A DNA stretch of 64,000 bases from Eumeta japonica (lineage: Eukaryota > Arthropoda > Insecta > Lepidoptera > Psychidae): assembly GCA_005406025.1 (NCBI GenBank), contig BGZK01001203.1, positions 1 through 64,000 on the forward strand, given 5' to 3'. This document shows positions 13,401 to 23,051 of this stretch, in pieces (the first letter of the stretch is position 1; each line of letters opens with the position of its first letter). The notes under the pieces are model-generated. The model saw only the letters and a list, made by a program, of their open reading frames with translations. It was not told the origin of the DNA and did no database searches. Position numbers and translations under genes: made by a program.

Positions 13401-13762
13401 CAAAAAAATATTATTATAAAGTCCGCCGTAAAATACACAATAACGGGAAAAAAATGCATACCAATTGAGTGACGTAGAATATATTATCAATGTCAAAATA
13501 CATTTTACTGACCATTTAACAGCAATAATCAATTTTTAAGCACTACATAAACTAAATTAATAATTTATTAATAATTAATTTATAATAATGTCCATAAAAA
13601 AAAAATCATCGCGTTTATTACAAGAAAACAAGACGATGACACCGCTAATGAAGAGAAAGTATTATTTTTATACTTTTGAAACAGAAGTAAAAGAGTAAAA
13701 AAATAAAAGAGTAATTAAAAAACCCGACTACGTAAAAGTGAACCAAAAATATGTATCTAAAC
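10452..13762. other. Unassigned AT-rich sequence
   Basis: No gene supported. Contents worth recording: a GC-richer patch at 11046-11225 with a 62-codon ORF lacking known domains; a TGACGTCA octamer at 11695-11702; a run of 13 G at 12544-12556; and a short hairpin at 13146-13174 (caatatggcga arms, 7-bp loop). Confidence 0.45.
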
Positions 13763-13915
13763 ACGATAATGTAAAAAACCATCTAATCAAATATGAGAAA
13801 TATTCGAAGTTGGAGGCATACATATAGCAAGAGTACCAGCAAGTAATGGAACATGAATAAGTTGCGTCCGACTGCAAATATTTATCATGTTCCATTAGAT
13901 GATTTTTTACATCGT
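13763..13915. repeat. Nested inverted repeats, MITE-like
   Basis: The outer arms at 13763-13787 and 13894-13915 match in inverted orientation (gtaaaaaaccatctaat against gtaaaaaatcatctaat after reversal). A partly overlapping inner pair, taatggaacatga and tcatgttccatta, gives a second stem. The element is about 150 bp and non-coding. No target duplication was confirmed. Confidence 0.5.
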
Positions 13916-14377
13916 CTTATTTACATCTTTTTAACTCACACTTATGCAGTGGAAATTTTCAATTTCCTATTGTTTGTTTATGTATGCACCTGTTGCTAAT
14001 CGAAGTTATCTTACTCGCGTTATCCCTAAAACTTTATACAGTGGAAAATCAAATAGGAAGGCAGCTAAAGGAACTCGCCCTACTCTACAAACTTCTGCCC
14101 AAGTCTCCGCACGTCTACCGCGTTCACTTTACAAAGAACTGTTACACAACAGTATTTTCATTTCAAAATTTTTTATCAAATTATATTAATCTGCGATTCG
14201 TGAGGATGCGTAAACGTGCCACGAAAAGAAGTAAGCTAATGCAGGTCGTCACAAAATACGTCACGGGACAAAAGGAGGGAGTTATTTGCGTCTGTATTTG
14301 AATATGAGAATGCGCCGGAAACATTTGCATTCAATTTTGTTTACTATTTTTATTTTTTATAGTGATTTACTGTTTTA

Positions 14378-14612
14378 ATGCAACTACGACGAACTACATT
14401 CGGCCATTGAAGCGGGACAGCCCGCCCCCACCGCGTCATACTAAAACTACGACAATGCAATATTCGTATAAAAACCGAGCGCGCCTCGTGCGCAGGCGTC
14501 GGCCGAGGCGCGGGAGTTTCATTTCACGACGGGGAGCTTCACTTATCGACGAACGAAACCGGCGTCAGAGCTCGTATCGAAAGGAAGATCGAGGTCGAAA
14601 TCGATAGCGACA
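14378..14612 (+). promoter_or_regulatory. CpG-rich island with a TATA-like box
   Basis: A strongly CpG-rich block with TATAAAAA at 14467-14474, followed immediately by a GC-rich stretch that would contain a start site about 25-30 bp downstream. The 81-codon ORF here is arginine-rich only because of CpG content and has no domain. No donor site marks an exon end, so the promoter call is weak inference. It could equally be an enhancer. Confidence 0.3.
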
Positions 14613-16289
14613 TTAATGTTCAAAAGAATCATCACTAAATTTTAAATTACGCAATCAGGAAAGGAATAAGAGCACAACACAACAAACATGTTCGTTAACT
14701 ACTTTGATCGTGATATAATTCAATATAGAGCCTCTATTTAGAAGTCAACGAAGTTTGATCAGAGTTCGACAAGCATTTTTAACCAATCCTTATTGTTATT
14801 CATCTGTCCAAATGCAGATATTTGCCTTACTTTTTTGTTTATGTCATTTAATTATTTCGTAACGACTGCAGATGAATTATATATAAATTGGATTATTGTG
14901 TGTATAATCAGTTTTGCATCTACGCATTAATGAAGTAACTTACTTTCAATAAACTTTACAAATTACGTAAACACTCGCCTATTTAATATCTTCTATTTTT
15001 TTGTTAATAGAAAAAAAAACATCTTTGTGTGTGTGGGTGGTCGTGTAGCGGCCATACGAGCCGCGACTAATAAATTCATTAAAATACAAAAGTGTGAATA
15101 ATTAATTAATTATTCAATGCAATCAATCACATCAATAACTTTCCTACAACATATTTATTTAACTGAAGGCACTGCCCGAGATTGTTGCCGCAAAAATCTA
15201 CATCAAAGACGGACGACTCGCAGACAGATTTTCACGTTTCAAATGAAGTTAAACCTTATGCTAATCTTTCTCTTATTTATCACTTATCATGAATCTTTTA
15301 TGTAGAAAAATATCGCGTAACAAAGAGGCTGACGGGCTGTCGAGCGGCGTTGCGCTAACGAGTGACGTCACAAGGCCCATAATCTGCTTACGTATCGAAA
15401 CGCTCTGGCCTAACCAAAAGCACGACTCGGATGGACCTTTGACGTTTATTAAACGTTTTAACGTTACGCCAGCAAATGTGTCCTGTTAAAATTCTCAGTT
15501 TTTAAGCAAATCACATCTTTTTGTAAGCAATTAGCCCGATCTAATGGATTTTAGATCAAAGTTTTGAAAGAAATACGACAAATTTTAATATTAATTAAGT
15601 ATTAGCAAAAGATAAATGAAAAACAAATTCCGATTTCCGAAAAAAAATGGACAGCAAACATTATATTTTTTTCTGTGATGAATATTCAGCCCATGATACG
15701 GCGTCTTTTAGAGACGGCATGAAGATCAAGGGATGTCAATGCGTATTAATAAAATAAACACCTTTTTGTGAGCTAGAAACAAACTATAAAGTATAGAAGT
15801 GTGATATTTCAGTATGATTCCAACATCGCTCAAGTATCGCTTTCCATACCCCAGCACTTTGTCGATCTTATCGCAATGTCTATGCCGATCTCAAACAAAA
15901 AAACCTCGACCGACCTCTGTGGTCCAACAAAAAACACATTTCTTCGGATTGCAAACACTGAGTATTCAATGCCCGGTCTGTAGGACAGGCGTAAGATCAA
16001 TTATAAGATATAATTTTGTTTGTGCTGACGAAACGAAACTCGTCCACAGACCACACTATAGGAGGAAAATTAGTAAAATATGACAATCATTTTGTTGGCA
16101 GAGCGTATTTATTTAAAAAAATAACAGTACCAATAAACACTCTATAAAAAAAAAGAAAAACAAAACAAAATAATCCATACAATGAAACAATTCTCGGAAG
16201 AAATCTATCTACAGATAAACTTAAAAATACTGCGTCTTTCGCTGAATAAGAGACTGGTCCAATCAAAAAACAACATTAACTAACGAGAA
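14613..16289. other. Unassigned sequence with a small CpG patch
   Basis: No gene supported. A GC-richer patch at about 15325-15480 contains TGACGTCA at 15363-15370 and a 66-codon ORF with no recognisable domain. Overlapping ORFs near 15801-16083 also show no domain. Confidence 0.4.
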
Positions 16290-16545
16290 TCAACGATATT
16301 CCGAAGTTGAAATAGCGCCGGCGTCGGTCATCTTTTAAAAGTTTGCCCCCCGAGGCCCTCTCCTCGCGCGCTCGGACATCGAGAAAGGTCGACGATGACA
16401 CTTCAACGCGTATTTAAAGCGGTGCGCGTCCGCTGCTAAAATGTGAGTTGTTGAAACAAAACAATTATAATTCCTCTGTTTCGCTCGAGGGGGCGTTCGC
16501 GCGCTCTCGGCTTAGGGGACTTGTCCGTTCGCGAGGTTTCTTCAC
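16290..16545. promoter_or_regulatory. CpG-rich island, candidate cis-regulatory region
   Basis: A GC/CpG-rich block with gcgcgc clusters at about 16370 and 16500 and a tatttaaag motif at 16411-16419, which could act as a weak TATA box. The flanks are AT-rich. No coding signature. Confidence 0.3.
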
Positions 16546-17030
16546 TCATTTTCAAGAATTTTACACAAAATAGACGGTCACGTCTTAGATTAAGTTAAGG
16601 TTGAGTGTGTATACACCAGTAAACTATATGTGTGTATGTACGTTACAATTGTTTCATTGCAATTTTATAATGTGAATAACATTACATAATCGATGAGACC
16701 GCTGGACGAAATTACAAAATTGTCAAAGTGCCGTTCCGAGTAAAGGACGAAAGCACTCGAAAGCAAGAGGAATGTGGTTGTTACATTTCCCAACTTCCAA
16801 AACGATTTACATAACTGTGTGAGTTGGGAGTTGATTTCGTGCTTTTAAATACAAAGAGGAAAAATGGAATCAGTATAAGTTGCGGATACACCGGTCTTTC
16901 GATTCGCTGACTATATATTATCGTACTCGTTGAAAATACGATGTAATCGATGTAATTAAAAAACTTAGTGGAGTGATACGACAGGTTGCAAGCCATACCA
17001 CTTGCACAATCGGCAATCGCTGAGAAACAA

Positions 17031-17070
17031 AACCGTAATCGCTTCCACATATGTGGAAGCAATTACGGTT
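17031..17070. repeat. 40-bp palindrome, no spacer, 19 of 20 pairs
   Basis: The sequence is its own reverse complement around a CATATG centre, with a single mismatch between 17040 and 17061. The arm begins aaccgtaatc and continues gcttccacat. It lies 11 bp from a second, perfect palindrome with the same central hexamer. Confidence 0.95.
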
Positions 17071-17081
17071 GCTTCCATATA

Positions 17082-17123
17082 TTCCATTGCTGTCGTGTTC
17101 ATATGAACACGACAGCAATGGAA
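17082..17123. repeat. 42-bp perfect palindrome, no spacer
   Basis: Each 21-bp half (beginning ttccattgctgtcgtgttca) is the exact reverse complement of the other, again centred on CATATG. Perfect spacer-less palindromes of this size are normally unstable, so its persistence is notable. The overlapping minus-strand ORFs (16781-17220) have no recognised domains and are considered chance. Confidence 0.97.
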
Positions 17124-17739
17124 ACCCAGCATGAGGAACTGGCGACGTGATGAGCATCTCGAACCACCGTCGATTACAAGTAGCGCCACAGAACCTTTCG
17201 TGATGGAAATCTAAGCACACCTAAATTTGACAGTCTAAGTACAACGGCTAAACCGAAAGTCATGTAGACGAGAAACTAAAGGAGGGTTATTAAAGATATA
17301 TGTCACTTTAATTAACTTACCGTCAGCTGGCGCCCGTTGACCGAAGCGTATCAACCGAGTGGCCGGTTGAATAATATAAAATCATATACATACTCTTGAT
17401 TGAAAATTGGATGGAAATTTCAATTGAAATGAAAAGAGGGCTGCAGTAGAATTTTGAATGATCCAAATCAGTTCAATCAGACTGTGCGAAATAAAAGACG
17501 TAAAGGAGAAAATTTTCAATTCAATTACTTTTTAATCTGATAGCATTTAAGTCGATAGAAGACAAAAGTAGAAGTGATAGATTACAGGGTAATTTTATTC
17601 ATTGAGTTAATCCATATCGAATTAAAAGTAATCTAGGACAAATAGTGACCTGATTTGGACAATGACTTAGACCAATTCTTAAAATGCATTTTATAGTTAG
17701 AATGTTCCAAATTGCAATTATGCTTATTTGTTTGAGTCG

Positions 17740-18020
17740 GACAAGACATGTTTGCGATTTGTTTTTTTAACTTATTTATTACTTGTTTACAATCAAACAA
17801 AATTCGAGACGACTAGTCCAGTGATATATATATCGGAGTTCGAGTGCTGACAGTCTGTTCTATTTTTGCAACCAACAAATCAAATACGATCAACTATAAG
17901 TGTTAAAGCGGTTCCGTAGTGATTAATCGTATCTCAGCGTTGATATACCTTCTACTTTTCTCCATGTTCAATTTTCACCCAATGTCAATCCTTGAACCTC
18001 AGATATATACATTTCCTGAC
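17740..18020. repeat. Diverged dispersed repeat, copy A
   Basis: The sequence is related to copy B at 49125-49430. The clearest block is gagttcgagtgctgacagtc here against gagctcgaatgctgacagtc there, followed by alignable stretches (ggttcc..., cttttctcc/cttttctgc, caatcctt/caatcctc). Both copies are non-coding and heavily diverged, which fits an old interspersed repeat. Class unknown. Confidence 0.6.
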
Positions 18021-19379
18021 AATGTCCATAACGCTTACTATAGTCCAATGTTTTTAAGTTCTCCGTAAGTAAATAATTAAACCGTTTTAATGGCTCTACA
18101 ACAGTGTCACGTATCACATAAATCTACGTTTCGACTATTGAAAAATGTATCGATCTTCTATGTACCTGCGTTCAAATGAAGAAAACAAATGGTATTATCG
18201 TTGTAAATTCTAGCATATAGATATTCGCAATATTATCAGTCAGGTAAATTCAAGACTTCTTTAGAATCGATTCCCGATGACGTCATCAAAGTGGCTGTGT
18301 CAAGGGAACCATTTTATTAACTTTGAACCGTATCATATAACATTGTATGAAGCTACATGTCAAGGAGCTTGTGTGTCCATGTATATTTCTCGAATCTTTT
18401 AAAATTTGAACAAATTGACCAAATAAGGTTTTATAACATTGGAAGTGCTTTATTTGAGCTCATATTCCGAGAATATTGATCCTGATTGATCGAAGAGATT
18501 TCGGCTATTTCTCAATATTTGATATATGACTATATATACGATAATATATATATATATTGACTATATGATAAATATTTTTTTTATAATCATATATATTATT
18601 TCTAAAAGGTGTTTTTTTAGTAGCTAGTAATATTAATTATATTTACAATAGTATTACTAAAAAGCGGTTGATTGAATGTCCTCTCCTTATGTCTATTTTT
18701 AGAGTACCGTTTTTTTTATATCCTTTTCGTACAAAACAAATTATAATTAGTAATATTTAAATAAACCTGTCACCCTCTCAGTTGCCGTGCACATATTAAT
18801 GATATACTGCAAATGGACTGCGTTCATCTTTATGGGGATCTCATCACAGAGGATACCTTGTACTCCGGTCAAATTAGCTTCTCTCGGAAACACATCGAAT
18901 GAAAAATTTGTACCTGAAAAAAAAGTCTAGAACACTTCTTAAATGAGACAGACTTTACCTAGTGTAAATACGGCCTCACAAAACACAGACACACTTGAAT
19001 ATTTAATGAAAAATATTCCTTAGATTGTGGAGTTTCTAGACCCATACATTTCAATAGATTAAAAAATTGGTTAATTCGTTTGAAAGATACAATGAACGAA
19101 AAGTTTGCAATATTATCACATTTTTTTTAATAATTTCGAAATATGTAACCCGCTCGATCACAAAACTTCATCAGCCTCAAAACTCCAACATGTTGATTGA
19201 TCAAAACTCATCTTATCGGCCGGCATGTTCAAAAAACGTCATCAATAAAGGAATTGAAATGTACGAATGGTTTTATAATCTTTCTTTCAAATTTAAAAGT
19301 TTTGAAATATATCAAAAGAAAGATTCGTCTCAACGCCTTACCAAATATTACTAAGCTCCCTGAACTCAAAAATGACTCT
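18021..19379. other. Unassigned AT-rich sequence
   Basis: No gene supported. A TGACGTCA octamer sits at 18278-18285. The stretch at 18530-18600 is a degenerate TA-rich run. The 95-codon ORF at 19067-19354 shows no known domain. Confidence 0.4.
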
Positions 19380-19556
19380 GGACACACACCAGATATAATG
19401 ATTGCTCTAGATCAGAATCTAGTACGGGACAGAAATATAAATCAAGCGACTCTTGATTCCAATGCTAGACATACGACTAGCATTGGAATCGCAAAAGAAA
19501 CTGGTATCGGAATAGATATAGTAAAATTTGAATTGAAACCAAGAACAGAACCTTGA
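19380..19556 (-). repeat. Degenerate purine-rich GAATCG/GGAATC array
   Basis: Loosely repeating motifs (gatcagaatc, gattccaatg, ggaatcgc, ggtatcggaatag, accaagaacagaacc) match the kind of imperfect array seen at 26752-26895, 30140-30350, 48490-48815 and 58020-58250. A 14-bp perfect hairpin (gattccaatgctag, 19455-19468 with 19477-19490) lies inside. The open frame across it is a by-product of the repeats. Confidence 0.5.
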
Positions 19557-20004
19557 TGGAGATCATGATTACTTGGTATAAAAGACATAATTCATTTTAT
19601 TCTCAAGAGTGAGAAGATGCGAGCGAGAGCTGCTATGGTATAAAAGTGATTACAATTGATTCATTGATTTCATAAAATACATACATACAAAAAATAGATC
19701 TTACCAATTTAAATACTATTACTTTATATAAAGCTTCATTCAATAAAAAACACCTTACAGGTCTTTTTTTTAGAATATGTTAAATGAAAATTTCCTTATC
19801 GCTTTTATTCTGAAAGCTGATAATAAATATTCATTATTGTCTAAATAAATAAGATATATTATTTCGATAGTACGGCTGTAACTTTAAAGTCAATATTTAA
19901 TGTTGAGTAATAATTTAAACTAACTAATCTAGAATAAGATCGGTGTCGTAAAAGGATTTATTATACCATCGATGTAGACTTATCATTATTATGAACTGGA
20001 TCCT

Positions 20005-20048
20005 AATAAATAAGTGATATCCCAATACAGAGATATCACTTATTTATT
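20005..20048. repeat. Perfect 17-bp inverted repeat, 10-bp loop
   Basis: The arm aataaataagtgatatc at 20005-20021 is matched exactly in reverse complement at 20032-20048. Confidence 0.95.
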
Positions 20049-20514
20049 GTGATATCATATGTGCGTCCTAACACGCCTTACCTATATCACAGTATCATAG
20101 TCCATCGTTAATGATCCTCAGCCTGCTCTCAATAATTGTGGAATATGATTATTGCGACATATAATAATATATCTTTATTTCGTTCTATAACAGTATCAAA
20201 CTCAATAGTTACAGTGTGTAATAAACCATCACTATTTCACGATGTGACTGTATTATAATAAGTAGATATATTTACTGCGTCAGTCATCTCGATATCCAGG
20301 TATCCATCTATTTAAATATGGATACATTCGGTTACCCAAATTACTAAATCAGATCAAGGTTGGACAGTGTACCAACTTAATTCTCCAAATTCTCAAGTTT
20401 CAAATTTGTAATAATAATGAACATTTATATCAAATTATCATTAAAACTTGTGTTTTACTAGCCGAGTACAGAAATACGCCATTTCACTTCACATGGAAAA
20501 TGTTAGCTTAAAAG

Positions 20515-20725
20515 CCGGTAAACCTTTGGAATCTCACCGGAGTGGATAACTTTTGTAGCGCGCGCTAATTAGATTTAATGCGCCCGCGTAATGCGAAAAC
20601 CGCGACGCGGGCCGTGGCGACTCCTGTGATCGCGAAACGTATCGCTTTGTTTATGACGCGACGTGGAGACTGGCCCGAAGGCCTCGCTCGACGTCTAAAC
20701 GACGCAAATGTGCTTATTGCCTTGA
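20515..20725. promoter_or_regulatory. CpG-rich island, candidate cis-regulatory region
   Basis: A CpG-dense block (gcgcgcgc, cgcgacgcggg, gacgcgacg) in AT-rich surroundings. A 106-codon ORF (20578-20898) begins inside it but changes to ordinary AT-rich composition, enters the neighbouring TTAA-flanked repeat and shows no domain, so it is not called as a gene. Confidence 0.3.
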
Positions 20726-20817
20726 AAGTCAGAATGTGTTGTCTCAGTCATATTTATTCTATTGTTGGAGGTGTTGATTCGCGTAGCTTCATAAAAGAAG
20801 TTTACCTGCAACATGTA

Positions 20818-21015
20818 TTAACATGCACCATGCACCCTCCTTGTCGATGTGCTAATTTGGCACGATACATACGTAGATATCGCATTCCAATTATTTGATA
20901 GACTAAGATAAACAAAATACTAACCCTCTCGAATCGACGTTCACTTCGTTGGATAAGGGTTCGTAGTGGAAGGACATATTTGAGAGTCAGCAGAGGGTTA
21001 CATGGTGCATGTTAA
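20818..21015. mobile_element. TTAA-flanked MITE, piggyBac-like
   Basis: A 15-bp perfect inverted repeat, ttaacatgcaccatg at 20818-20832 and its reverse complement at 21001-21015, brackets 198 bp. Each outer end is TTAA, the target duplication of piggyBac elements. A second inverted pair, taaccctct and agagggtta, lies inside at about 20922 and 20992. No transposase. The superfamily is inferred from TTAA alone. Confidence 0.55.
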
Positions 21016-21868
21016 GATATTTTGCAGACAAGCATTTATGCCACCAAAAAACATGTCGCACTGAGTAATATCTTCTTTTTGAAATCGGTTAAAACTAACG
21101 ACACTATTTCATTTCACAAAACTTAACACACACGCAATGGATCACACGGTCCGTGATTGGTGATATGACGGCAGCATAATACAGTCACAATGGGAGTTAA
21201 TCATTTTTGCTTTTTCCAATTTATTTTCGTTGTAATTGAAATACATCAATTACAACAAGTAAAATGATTTATCGTATAGGAATTTATGAAGTATGATAAA
21301 TAGTCGTTCACGAAATATGGTTGTTGAAAACTACTAATTCTATAAGACCATTTAAAGCTGACAAAGATCTATTTTTTTAGTAATTTTATTAAAAGTCTCG
21401 TATAATCAAAGTTAATCTTACCAGTATTAAAAAATAATACTTTACCCTACCAGTTTTACCTAATTGCTGCTAACTACTGTGTAATTGGACCACACCTAAA
21501 TAACGTAATTAACTTACAATTTTAGTAGAACGAACGTTTACTTTTCTACCTAAACAAAGCAATTGTTACGGATTTTCCGAGATTAGCTACCACAAGGAAT
21601 AGTGATCGATTGACTGAAACGATTGTCTTCGAATCAAAAGTTACTTCGTCTCTTCTATAGTCAGATGGGTAAGTTGCCCAATGGGATTTTAATTCAATTG
21701 AAATTCAACCGATCGCACTGTGCCTCGGAGAGCACGCCGACCCGCCGTGAGCGGCGTAAAGGAGTTAAGATCCGAGCCTCTCAATATGTGTTAAATTTTA
21801 TTCCTAATTATTATTATTGATTTGCCACTTTATTCCTCGAAAAGACCACAGTTCGTGCGGGACCCTAA
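21016..21868. other. Unassigned AT-rich sequence
   Basis: No gene or element identified up to the mariner boundary. The 65-codon ORF at 21623-21820 has a small CpG-rich patch but no domain. Confidence 0.45.
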
Positions 21869-21870
21869 TA

Positions 21871-21897
21871 CAAGGGGCGTTCACTATAAAGTGAGAA
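21871..21897 (+). repeat. Mariner left terminal inverted repeat
   Basis: The 27-bp left end is preceded by TA. It pairs with 26222-26248 at 22 of 27 positions, and the innermost 10 bp are identical. Confidence 0.88.
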
Positions 21898-22159
21898 CGG
21901 GGTACAAACTCTCTGGAACCAAAAAAAAGTAAATACTGGCTGGTAAAGCTGGAATATCGAATTTACTATAAAATAGGAAATAATTTGAATATCTTTTGTT
22001 ATTTTTTATATGGAAGTCTTTCGTTTACAGTCTGTCGTAGCGTGTTGTTGAAACTGTAAAAAATTTAAATGCGCGCGGTTATTAAGTATATGAGCTTGAA
22101 AACTTTCACTACAGCACGAGTTAATTAAGACTTACAAAATACTTTAAGAGCACATGATC

Positions 22160-23011
22160 CGCCATATTTTACAGTTACTGGGCTCGCCCAACACCGGTAG
22201 TGACCGAAAAAATCGTAAAAAAAAACCAATAAATTGTCTTAGCAGATCGTCATATCACAATACACCTTATAGCTGAAGAAACAAAGATTTTGGCTGGTAG
22301 TGTAGATACCATTTTACATCAACGTTTGAGGATGAAAAAATTGTCCTTGCACCGGGTCCCCGAAATGCTTACCGACGCACAAAAATAAACCATGCTGAAC
22401 ATTTCTTTTTGGAACTGGTACAACAAGTACTTGATAGGTTTTGGCTGGATTTACAACCATAGATCAAACATGGCTTCACCATTACAATCCAGAAACTATA
22501 TTACAGTTTTAAAACTTGTTTATAAAAGACTATGATCTCCAACCCCTATGAAATTAAAGGCGAGTCGTTCTGCTGGAAAGGTCATGGCTCTCTCTCCTGA
22601 GAAATAAAGGGGTGACCATAATATCTATAACGTGGAGCTACTGTTACCAACTCTCTGTATGCAGAACAAATTAAAAAATAGCGTAATGAAATTCGAAAGA
22701 ATCGTCGGGGCAAAGTAGTTAATATTGTTTTGTTCCATCACGATAATATCTCTGCTCACAGATCAGCCGTTGCTATGGCTACAATGCGAGATGTTGGGTT
22801 CAAAACACTTGAGCATCTTCCACATTCACCCGAACGTGCCCCTAGTGATTTCTATATATTTTCAAACTTGAAGAAGTATATGAAAAGACGAAGATTCGAA
22901 GATGATGAAGCAGTAGTCACTGCAGTACAGGAATTTACGGTGTTCAAAATGAAGGTTTTTTTTTTAAGAAAAGAACTATTAGCTCAGAAAAAAGATATGC
23001 CAAGTGTATGA
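22160..23011 (+). pseudogene. Mariner-family transposase relic (D,D34D)
   Basis: Fragments in order on the plus strand resemble mariner transposase: an N-terminal DNA-binding part with TEKIV, IVLADRH, IHLIAEETK and VPEMLTDAQK (about 22198-22387); then the first catalytic region TIDQTWLHHYNPET, aspartate codon at 22462; then an RSAGKVMALSPE stretch near 22565; then an open 93-codon segment from 22730 with HHDNISAHRS (second aspartate, 22742) and PERAPSDF (third aspartate, 22847). The two downstream aspartates are separated by 34 residues, the mariner signature. In-frame stops and frameshifts occur throughout the upstream two thirds, so no functional cut-and-paste transposase is made. The terminal stop is at about 23009-23011. 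Confidence 0.9.
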
Positions 23012-23037
23012 TGCTCAAAAGCGGCTATGTCGGAAAA

Positions 23038-23051
23038 TAAAATGACAATTA
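23038..23051. repeat. Target-site duplication of the RTE, copy 1
   Basis: taaaatgacaatta at 23038-23051 is identical to 26183-26196 on the other side of the retrotransposon. Both copies are mariner sequence. Confidence 0.92.

Noticed and set aside
13944..14301. 105-codon and 81-codon ORFs starting with a hydrophobic stretch
   Set aside because: No recognisable domain, no splice or promoter context, and two overlapping frames are open together.
14362..14607. Arginine-rich 81-codon ORF
   Set aside because: Composition follows directly from CpG-rich DNA; no domain or homologous pattern.
16781..17220. Three overlapping minus-strand ORFs of 74-100 codons
   Set aside because: They run through the two palindromes and have no known domain; overlap of several frames suggests chance.
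19067..19556. 95- and 119-codon plus-strand ORFs
   Set aside because: The second is carried by the degenerate purine-rich array and the first has no domain.
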